The notes beneath the pieces were generated by a model that did not search any database, was not told where the DNA came from, and worked only from the letters and a program-made list of their open reading frames with translations. 64,000 nt of DNA from contig NZ_JABUMX010000008.1 in assembly GCF_013327855.1 (NCBI RefSeq), forward strand, positions 1-64,000, in the 5' to 3' direction. Shown in pieces: positions 38,942-45,919 of the stretch (positions are counted from its first letter, which is position 1; each line of letters starts with the position of its first letter). Source of the DNA: Phyllobacterium pellucidum. GTDB lineage: Bacteria > Pseudomonadota > Alphaproteobacteria > Rhizobiales > Rhizobiaceae. A program made the translations under genes and the position numbers.

Positions 38942-40039
38942 ATGGCTGTTCGAACGCTTCTTTTCTCTTCAGTCGCAGCGATTATAACGACATCGGCGGC
39001 ATATGCAGCCGATGCGGTGGTCGTCGCTGAGCCTGAACCCGTCGAATATGTCCGCGTTTGCGATGCCTACGGCAAGGGTTTCTTCTATCTTCCAGGCACG
39101 GAGACCTGCCTGAAGGTGAACGGCTATCTGCGCGTTGATGTCGCCGGCGGCGATGATCCCTATACCGGCGGCCACATCGGGGGCGACGACGACACCTGGT
39201 ATGCGCGCACGCGCGCCGAAATTCGCTTCGACGCCCGTTCCGAAACCGAGCTTGGCACCCTGCGTTCCTTTGCCGATACCCGCTTCCAATTTACCAACGG
39301 CAGTGACGGCGGCGCCTCGCTGCACCAGGGCTATATCGAGCTGGGCGGCTTCCAGATCGGCGTGAATGACGTCCTTTTCGGCTCCTGGCTGGGCTATGCG
39401 GGCGAGGCGATCATTCAGGATGACGTGATCCAATATGGCTCCGATAGCCTTTCCAGCAATCAGGTCAGCTATACGTTCAAGGGAGGCAATGGTTTCTCCG
39501 CGATTGTCGCCGCCGAGCAGGGCGAGGAGTTCAACGGCTACGATTACGTTATCGACGATTACATGCCGCATGTGCTCGCCGGCGTGAAGCTCCAGCAGGG
39601 CTGGGGACAGATCGGGGCCGTGGTCGGCTATGATTCCGTGCAGGACGATGTCGGCGTAAAGGCTCGCCTCGACGTCAGTCTTACCGACTCCATATCGGCG
39701 TGGATTATGGCGGGATATCAATCCGACTACGATTCGGATTCCTTCAACACGAACCAGAACCGCAATTGGTACGGTCTGTGGGAGGGTAATTGGGCCGGGT
39801 GGGGCGGGTTCGCTGTAAAAGTTACCGAGAAGGCGACCATCAACGGCCAGGCGGCCTATGAAGAGCAGGGCACCTGGGCTCTTGCCCTCAACGTCAACTA
39901 CGAACTTGTGCCCGGCTTTATCATCAGGCCTGAGATCGACTACACCAAGTTTGGCGGGGCCCGCAAGGAACAGGCGGAGAGCGAGTTCGGCGACGATGAC
40001 GCGATCGGCGGTATTGTCCGCTTCCAGCGTAACTTCTAG
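38942..40039 (+). CDS. Outer-membrane porin, Omp2b family
   Basis: A 365-residue porin. A signal peptide ends in SAAYA near residue 22. The mature start ADAVVVAEPEPVEYVRVCDAYGKGFFYLPGTETCLKVNGYLRVDV, with its cysteine pair, is the hallmark of the Porin_2 family of Brucella and other rhizobia. The C terminus ends in FQRNF, with the terminal phenylalanine needed for outer-membrane assembly. It forms trimeric diffusion pores. The start at 38942 follows GGGGGA; several such paralogues usually exist per genome. Confidence 0.94.
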   Translation: MAVRTLLFSSVAAIITTSAAYAADAVVVAEPEPVEYVRVCDAYGKGFFYLPGTETCLKVNGYLRVDVAGGDDPYTGGHIGGDDDTWYARTRAEIRFDARSETELGTLRSFADTRFQFTNGSDGGASLHQGYIELGGFQIGVNDVLFGSWLGYAGEAIIQDDVIQYGSDSLSSNQVSYTFKGGNGFSAIVAAEQGEEFNGYDYVIDDYMPHVLAGVKLQQGWGQIGAVVGYDSVQDDVGVKARLDVSLTDSISAWIMAGYQSDYDSDSFNTNQNRNWYGLWEGNWAGWGGFAVKVTEKATINGQAAYEEQGTWALALNVNYELVPGFIIRPEIDYTKFGGARKEQAESEFGDDDAIGGIVRFQRNF

Positions 40040-40162
40040 ATCCGCCTACGGAAAGTTACCGTAACGTACTTTTTTTAGCCGATCCAACGTGTAGGTTGTA
40101 GCTTGCGTGCGTGTGCTTGCACGCTTGGGGCCCGAACTTTCTGCATGTGGGAGGAGGCCGTT

Positions 40163-40582
40163 ATGGCCGAAAAGATGAACCCCGCGGTGGTTGACCATCT
40201 GCCGTCGTTTATTCCTGTGCCTGGACACAGCGACTGGCTCTTCAACGCCGTCGTTGTCTTTCTGCTCATCGTGGTGCTGGTCGTCGGCAACCTTTATTTT
40301 CAGCTTCACGCAGTGCCGGAGCGCATGGCGCACCGCACGAGCAAGGTACAGATCGAGATTGTCGCGGTACTGGCGTTGATTTCGCTGTTTACCCACAATC
40401 ACATCTACTGGATCATTGGCCTGCTGCTCGCGATGATCGAGTTTCCCGACTTTTCGACGCCGATGAGTTCAATCGCCCAATCGTTGGAGCGCATCTCGGG
40501 CCGTGAGAGTTCGGCGCTTACCGACGAAGATGCTGCTGCTACCGACGCCGAGAAAATCACCGGCAAAGGCGAGGGGATCTGA
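40163..40582 (+). CDS. DUF3302 small inner-membrane protein (YiaW-like)
   Basis: A 139-residue protein with two membrane helices (about residues 24-47 and 68-92). The segment around VLALISLFTHNHIYWIIGLLLAM aligns by eye with the VSLFTLHVIWPFLWIWA region of E. coli YiaW, a DUF3302 protein. It has a hydrophilic acidic C terminus. GAGGAGG precedes the ATG at 40163. It lies three bases before an HlyD-type gene, the same pairing as yiaW-yiaV, so the two probably form one complex of unknown role. Confidence 0.75.
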   Translation: MAEKMNPAVVDHLPSFIPVPGHSDWLFNAVVVFLLIVVLVVGNLYFQLHAVPERMAHRTSKVQIEIVAVLALISLFTHNHIYWIIGLLLAMIEFPDFSTPMSSIAQSLERISGRESSALTDEDAAATDAEKITGKGEGI

Positions 40583-40585
40583 GCC

Positions 40586-41818
40586 ATGTTCGAGTTGCTG
40601 CTCTGCTCGATGCTCACTGTGTTTCCCGACTACCTTTTTCGCCGCTATGTCCAGGGCAAGCGCATCGGCCGCGAGATTACGCTCTACACGATGTGGTATG
40701 AACTGCGCTGGGGCATAACCGCCTGCCTGCTGCTGACGGTCCTCCTGATTACAACGATTTTCTACTTTCATCCGACAACGAACAACGTCACCGCCATTTT
40801 CCGCACCGTCACGATCCTGCCCGAGACCAGTGGGCGCGTCGCCGAAGTCTATGTGACCAACAATGAGACGGTCGCGGCCGGTGCGCCGCTGTTCAGGCTC
40901 GACAGCTCGGAGCAGGAAGCCGCCAAGGAAACAGCCCAACGAGGCATTGCCGAGGTTGACGCGGCCTCTGCGGTGGCCAAAACCGAACTTGCGGGCGCGG
41001 ACGGTATGATCCAGCAAGCGCAAGGCGCGCTCCAGCAGGCCATTGATGAACTCAATACGAAGCAGGAGATCATGCGGCGCAACGCCAATGTGGTCGCCCC
41101 GCGAGAGATCGAGCGTCTGCAGGTCGTCGTGGATGGCCGCAAGGGCGCCGTCGATGCCGCTGTCGCCAACAAGGAGACGCTGCAGGCCCGCATCGCCGCG
41201 CTGCTGCCCGCGCAGAGATCGAGTGCCGAGGCTGCGTTGGCGCAGGCGCAGGTCGAGCTCGACAAGATGATCGTGCGCGCCGGCGTCGCGGGGACCGTCC
41301 ACCAGTTCACGCTGCGGCCCGGAGATTTCGTCAATTCGCTCCTGCGTCCGGCCGGGATCCTCGTGCCAACCGAGGCCGGCCGCGTTGCTCTTATTGCCGG
41401 CTTCAACCAGATTGAAGCGCAGGTCATGAAGCCCGGGATGATCGCCGAGGCGACCTGTATCGGCAAGCCCTTCACCATCATTCCCATGGTGGTCACCCAG
41501 GTGCAGGACGTGATTGCCGCCGGCCAGTTGCGTCCGACCGATCAACTGATCGACGTTCAGCAGATCGCCCAGCCAGGAACTTTGACCGTCTTTCTCGAAC
41601 CGATATTTGCGGGTGCCCTGGAAGGCATTCCTCCCGGAAGCAGTTGCATCGCCAATGCCTACACCAGCAATCACGCAGCTCTCGAATCAAAGGATCTCGG
41701 CACGCTGCATCGTTTTTTCCTGCATGGCGTCGATGCTGTCGGGCTTGTCCACGCAGCGATCCTGCGGATTCAGGCCATATTGCTGCCGGTTCAGGTATTG
41801 GTGTTCTCGGGACATTGA
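40586..41818 (+). CDS. HlyD/EmrA-type membrane fusion protein (YiaV-like)
   Basis: A 410-residue protein with one N-terminal membrane helix (about 45-67), a lipoyl-like half motif (ILPETSGRVAEVYVTNNETVAAGAPLFRLD), a long alpha-helical coiled region (about 115-235) and the second half motif (IVRAGVAGTVHQFTLRPGDFV). The architecture is that of periplasmic adaptor proteins. No dedicated transporter gene is adjacent; the partner is the DUF3302 protein upstream, as in the E. coli yiaWV pair. Substrate unknown. Confidence 0.88.
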   Translation: MFELLLCSMLTVFPDYLFRRYVQGKRIGREITLYTMWYELRWGITACLLLTVLLITTIFYFHPTTNNVTAIFRTVTILPETSGRVAEVYVTNNETVAAGAPLFRLDSSEQEAAKETAQRGIAEVDAASAVAKTELAGADGMIQQAQGALQQAIDELNTKQEIMRRNANVVAPREIERLQVVVDGRKGAVDAAVANKETLQARIAALLPAQRSSAEAALAQAQVELDKMIVRAGVAGTVHQFTLRPGDFVNSLLRPAGILVPTEAGRVALIAGFNQIEAQVMKPGMIAEATCIGKPFTIIPMVVTQVQDVIAAGQLRPTDQLIDVQQIAQPGTLTVFLEPIFAGALEGIPPGSSCIANAYTSNHAALESKDLGTLHRFFLHGVDAVGLVHAAILRIQAILLPVQVLVFSGH

Positions 41819-41931
41819 CGCGGCCCATGACGTATGGAACGAGGTGCCACGCTTCTCGTGAAAACGGTCCCGATGTTTCGCATGCCTGAACAAAATACCC
41901 GGCTGTGGCTGGTCGAGCCGCGCGCATAGCG

Positions 41932-42372
41932 ATGCCAGCAGATTTCGCGGTCTATGCCGGACTGTTCGCCATCGCCTTTGCGGCCGCAACAATCCTGCCA
42001 ATGCAGTCGGAGGCGGCACTGGCCGGACTCCTGCTCAGCAATGCCTTTCCGTCCGCCGTTCTGATTGCGGTGGCGAGTGCCGGAAATATTTTGGGCTCGG
42101 TCGTCAACTGGGGTCTTGGACGCGGTATCGATCGCTTTCGCGACCGCAAGTGGTTTCCGGCGAACAGCGCGCAGCTCGACCGCGCCGCATCATGGTATCG
42201 ACGCTTTGGGCGCTGGACGCTGCTTTTGAGCTGGATGCCGATCGTCGGCGACCCGCTGACGGTGGTTGCCGGTGTTCTGCGCGAACCCCTTGCCAGTTTC
42301 GTCATCCTGGTGGCGATTGCAAAGATCGGCCGCTACCTCGCCGTCCTTGGCCTGACGACCGGATTGTCATAG
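41932..42372 (+). CDS. YqaA/DedA-type small membrane protein
   Basis: A 146-residue protein with about four membrane segments. TILPMQSEAALAGLLLS and the segment RRFGRWTLLLSWMPIVGDPLTVVAGVLR match by eye the YqaA family (E. coli TLLLSWMPVVGDLLCLLAGWMR), a SNARE-associated/DedA branch linked to envelope homeostasis. The ATG at 41932 matches the family start; a GTG nine codons upstream (41905) is an alternative. Neither has a strong Shine-Dalgarno sequence. Confidence 0.82.
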   Translation: MPADFAVYAGLFAIAFAAATILPMQSEAALAGLLLSNAFPSAVLIAVASAGNILGSVVNWGLGRGIDRFRDRKWFPANSAQLDRAASWYRRFGRWTLLLSWMPIVGDPLTVVAGVLREPLASFVILVAIAKIGRYLAVLGLTTGLS

Positions 42373-42392
42373 GCCGGCATTTGCCTTGCGGA

Positions 42393-42800
42393 TCACGGGT
42401 GCATGCGCGCGCCCTTGGTGACCTTGTCGACCAGCTTCTTGTCGGCGCGCATGGCAATTCCCACGACCTTTGCGTCCGAAGGCGCGAATTTCGCAAAGAT
42501 GGCGCGATTTGCTGCGTCATGACCGGTCGAGAACATTTCCTCGACATAGAGGCAGGTGCGGACATCGCGTTCGAGCGAGCGACGATGGATCGTGGAGATC
42601 GTTGCCTGGTCGGCCGCAAGGACGATGACGGGCTGAATGGATAAGGGACTGTAGATATTGCCGTCGCGGTCGCGATAGGGCTCGCCGATCACGTTTGGCG
42701 TCTCTGCAACGATGCCGCTCATCAGGAAAGCCGTGACATTCAGCGTCTGCCAAGGGGCAAGGTCATCGCGCAGAACAATTGCAATTTTCGTGTCGAACAT
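42393..42800 (-). CDS. DUF2000 family protein
   Basis: A 135-residue protein of the DUF2000 family, whose members have a peptidyl-tRNA hydrolase II-like fold but no known activity. KIAIVLRDDLAPWQTLNVTAFLMSGI at the N terminus and CLYVEEMFSTGHDAANRA in the C-terminal half are typical. The ATG at 42800 gives the family start; the frame extends upstream into the divergent regulator. It diverges from an AraC-type gene with only 35 bases between start codons, suggesting control by it. Confidence 0.85.
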   Translation of the reverse strand: MFDTKIAIVLRDDLAPWQTLNVTAFLMSGIVAETPNVIGEPYRDRDGNIYSPLSIQPVIVLAADQATISTIHRRSLERDVRTCLYVEEMFSTGHDAANRAIFAKFAPSDAKVVGIAMRADKKLVDKVTKGARMHP

Positions 42801-42835
42801 AAATATACTAGCCTTTGCAGGTTCGGGTTGAGCGG

Positions 42836-43699
42836 ATGAACAATGTTCTAGGGGAAGAGGCCGCAGAGCGTCTTGGACGTTTGTGCGGACCATCGCTGAA
42901 GGACGCGATCGTTGCGGCGCCTTCCAATCCGGGGCTCGAAAGGATCGAAGCGCGCTTTGCCGCCAATGCCTATGAACTGCATCGGCATGATACCTATGCG
43001 ATCGGCCTGACGCTGCACGGCGTGCAATCCTTCTGGTATCGCGGTGAGCGCCGACGCAGCCTTCCCGGCAACGTCATCGTCCTGCATCCGGATGAGATGC
43101 ATGATGGCGGGGCGGGGACCGAGGTCGGCCTGCGGTATCGTATGCTCTATCTGGAACCCTCATTGGCACTGGATTCGCTTGGTCCTGCCGGTTCGCTGCC
43201 ATTCGTGCGCGATCCGGTGCTTAGCGATCCGATGATCGCGGCGGCTCTTTCGGCAGCGCTGGACAATCTCGATGAGGAATTGGACGAGCTTCTTGTCGAT
43301 GATGTCATCTCGCGGTTGGCGCAGGGACTGTCGCGGGTCGCCCGCCAATCGCCCAAGCCGACCGACAAGCCCGCGCTAAGGCAGGTGGCACGCGTTAGCG
43401 ATTATCTCGAGGCGCATGCCCTGCGTCTTGTGAAATCGGATGAACTGGAGGCAATAAGTGGCCTTGATCGCTATGCTTTATCGAGGCAATTCAGGGCGGT
43501 GTACGCGACCAGCCCGCATCGGTTCCTGCTCATGCGTCGTCTGCAACGTGCCCGCGACATGATCCGGATGCGCGAGCCTCTTGCGGAGATCGCCGCCGAT
43601 ACTGGCTTCAGCGACCAGAGCCACTTCAACCGGCAGTTCAAGAAGGCGTTCGGAGTAACACCCGGCCGCTGGGCGGCGCTGGTTGGTTCGAACGCATAA
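42836..43699 (+). CDS. AraC family transcriptional regulator
   Basis: A 287-residue regulator with an N-terminal cupin sensor (ELHRHDTYAIGLTLHGVQSF, HPDEMHDG, about residues 46-90) and two C-terminal helix-turn-helix motifs (LEAISGLDRYALSRQFRAVYATSPHRFLLMRRL and IAADTGFSDQSHFNRQFKKAFGVTPGRW). It resembles the regulator at 16751-17557 in layout. It faces the DUF2000 gene across a very short divergent promoter, so the pair is probably a regulator-target unit. Confidence 0.92.
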   Translation: MNNVLGEEAAERLGRLCGPSLKDAIVAAPSNPGLERIEARFAANAYELHRHDTYAIGLTLHGVQSFWYRGERRRSLPGNVIVLHPDEMHDGGAGTEVGLRYRMLYLEPSLALDSLGPAGSLPFVRDPVLSDPMIAAALSAALDNLDEELDELLVDDVISRLAQGLSRVARQSPKPTDKPALRQVARVSDYLEAHALRLVKSDELEAISGLDRYALSRQFRAVYATSPHRFLLMRRLQRARDMIRMREPLAEIAADTGFSDQSHFNRQFKKAFGVTPGRWAALVGSNA

Positions 43700-43757
43700 T
43701 TGTAGTTCGCCGGGTCCTCTGCTAGACAGGCACGCGGTTTGTCCAGCGGAGCCAACG

Positions 43758-45047
43758 ATGACGGAAGATCAGACTCCAGTGCAGCACCGTATCGTCGTTG
43801 TCGGCGGTGGTTTTGGCGGGCTCGAGACCGTCTACAATCTTCGCGGTGTCGAAGTTGCTATCACTGTCGTAGACCAGCGCAACCACCATCTTTTCCAGCC
43901 CTTGCTCTATCAGGTGGCAACGTCGACCCTCGCAACATCCGAGATCGCCTGGCCGATCCGGCATCTGTTGCGGCGCTACAAGAATGTCTTGACGCTGCTT
44001 GGCACCGTGGAAGCCGTGGATACGGCCGCCAAGACGGTGATTACGGCGGATGGCGACGTTATTCCCTATGACACGCTCGTGCTCGCTACCGGCGCCCGCC
44101 ATGCCTATTTCGGCCATGACGACTGGGAGCCATTCGCGCCCGGCCTGAAGACGCTGGAGGACGCCACCACGATCCGGCGGCGCATTCTCACGGCTTTCGA
44201 GATGGCTGAGCGCGAACCTGATCCGCAAAAACGGGCACAATATCTGACGTTCGTCATCATCGGCGGCGGGCCGACCGGCGTCGAAATTGCCGGGACGATT
44301 GCTGACCTTGCCCGCGACACGCTGAAGGGCGATTTCAGGGAGATCGACCCAGCCAGCGCGCGAGTCGTGCTGATTGAAGGCGGGAGCCGCGTGCTTGGCG
44401 CCTTCAAGGAAGACATGTCCGCCTATGCCAAGATGGCGCTGGAAAAGCTCGGCGTGACCGTCCATCTCGGCAATCCGGTGACCGCGTGCCATGCAGACGG
44501 GGTCGAATTCGCCGGCCAGACGCTGCGTGCCCGCACGATTATCTGGGCGGCGGGCGTGCAGGCATCGCCCGCTGCCAAATGGCTGGGCGTTCCGGCCGAT
44601 CGCGCCGGGCGGGTCGTCATCAATCCAGATCTAACCGTGCCGGGCCACCCTGAGATTTTCGTGATCGGCGATACCGCAACCGTGGCGAATGGCGGCAAGG
44701 GCACGGTGCCGGGCATCGCACCTGCCGCCAAGCAACAAGGCAAGCACATAGCAAAGACAATCAAGGCGAGGCTTGCGGGCGACAATGCGCCGAAGCCCTT
44801 CCTCTACCATCACGCCGGCGATCTCGCGACCATCGGCAAGCGCGCCGCGGTGACCGATTTCGGCTGGTTCAAGCTCAAGGGCTATCTCGCCTGGTGGCTG
44901 TGGGGCCTGGCCCACATCTACTACCTGATCGGCGTGCGCAATCGCCTCGCCGTGGCGCTGAGCTGGCTGTGGATATCGGTGAGCGGCGTGCGCAGCGCCC
45001 GGCTGATCACCCAGCGCGATGCCGCGGAGGAAGACAAGTCAGCGTAG
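43758..45047 (+). CDS. Type II NADH dehydrogenase (NDH-2)
   Basis: A 429-residue FAD-dependent oxidoreductase transferring electrons from NADH to quinone without proton pumping. The FAD-binding motif is VVVGGGFGGLE (about residues 13-23), the NADH-binding motif VIIGGGPTGVEIAG (about 166-179), and FVIGDTA closes the FAD site. The C terminus has an amphipathic, Trp-rich membrane-anchoring helix (YLAWWLWGLAHIYYLIGVRNR). The ATG at 43758 is chosen; upstream frame is noncoding. Confidence 0.92.
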   Translation: MTEDQTPVQHRIVVVGGGFGGLETVYNLRGVEVAITVVDQRNHHLFQPLLYQVATSTLATSEIAWPIRHLLRRYKNVLTLLGTVEAVDTAAKTVITADGDVIPYDTLVLATGARHAYFGHDDWEPFAPGLKTLEDATTIRRRILTAFEMAEREPDPQKRAQYLTFVIIGGGPTGVEIAGTIADLARDTLKGDFREIDPASARVVLIEGGSRVLGAFKEDMSAYAKMALEKLGVTVHLGNPVTACHADGVEFAGQTLRARTIIWAAGVQASPAAKWLGVPADRAGRVVINPDLTVPGHPEIFVIGDTATVANGGKGTVPGIAPAAKQQGKHIAKTIKARLAGDNAPKPFLYHHAGDLATIGKRAAVTDFGWFKLKGYLAWWLWGLAHIYYLIGVRNRLAVALSWLWISVSGVRSARLITQRDAAEEDKSA

Positions 45048-45059
45048 CTTGAGCCGAGG

Positions 45060-45689
45060 TCAGCCCTGGACGAGCGTCCGTATCCCATCGGCCACGAACT
45101 GGACCGCGAGGGCGGCCAGGATGACGCCGAGCAGGCGGGTCAGGATCGAGCGGCCGGTTTCTCCAAGGAAGCGGTCGACCCGCTCGGCGAGCAGAAAGAC
45201 CACGTAACAGGCGGCAATACAGACCAGAATAATGCCGATGAGGGCAACGCGCGACGTTGGTTCGGAAAGCGTGCCGGCGAGCAGGATGGTCGCCGAGATA
45301 GCGCCGGGACCTGCAATGAGCGGGATCGCCAGCGGGAAGGCGGCAACATTGCGGATGTGGTCCTTGGTGATGGCAACCTCGGCGCTCTTTTCCTTGCGCT
45401 CGGTGCGGCGCTCGAAGATCATTTCGAAGGCGATCCAGAACAGCAGCAGACCACCGGCCACACGGAAGGCGCCAAGCGTGATGCCGAACAGCGCGAGAAT
45501 CTGCGCGCCGGCGACGGCGAATATGGTGAGGATACCGAAGGCGATGATGCTTGCTCTCAATCCGACCTGGCTGCGTTCACTGCGGTTCATGCCGCGCGTC
45601 AGCGCCAGAAACAGCGGCGCCAGCCCCGGAGGATCGATGGTCACCATCAGGGTGACGAGGGCATTGAGAATGGTGTCGTAGAACGCCAC
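45060..45689 (-). CDS. MarC family integral membrane protein
   Basis: A 209-residue protein with six predicted membrane helices. FYDTILNALVTLMVTIDPPGLAPLFLALT and the AFPLAIPLIAGPGAISATILLAG motif are typical of MarC/UPF0056. Function is unresolved; a link to multiple antibiotic resistance has been disputed. The GTG at 45689 gives the family length; a TTG at 45746 would add 19 residues. It ends 12 bases from the converging NDH-2 gene. Confidence 0.88.
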   Translation of the reverse strand: MAFYDTILNALVTLMVTIDPPGLAPLFLALTRGMNRSERSQVGLRASIIAFGILTIFAVAGAQILALFGITLGAFRVAGGLLLFWIAFEMIFERRTERKEKSAEVAITKDHIRNVAAFPLAIPLIAGPGAISATILLAGTLSEPTSRVALIGIILVCIAACYVVFLLAERVDRFLGETGRSILTRLLGVILAALAVQFVADGIRTLVQG

Positions 45690-45919
45690 GATTTTGCTTT
45701 TCTTCTCGGTTAAGAGCCCAGCCAACCTACCGGATTCGATATCCAACGTCGAGAAACATGCAATTTCACGCCCAACAATTTCACCGCATTAGAAAATCTC
45801 TTCTATCCATTTGATATCAAATGGTTTTCTGCTGTGAATTCTGACCCCGTTTGTTGGCTTTTCGCAATGAAAGCCGCTATAAGATCAAAGATTGATTCCA
45901 TACGAAAGATGAGTGCCTC

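Noticed and set aside
41905-41931. GTG start nine codons upstream for the YqaA-type gene
   Set aside because: The ATG at 41932 fits the family N terminus; the GTG has no better ribosome-binding site.
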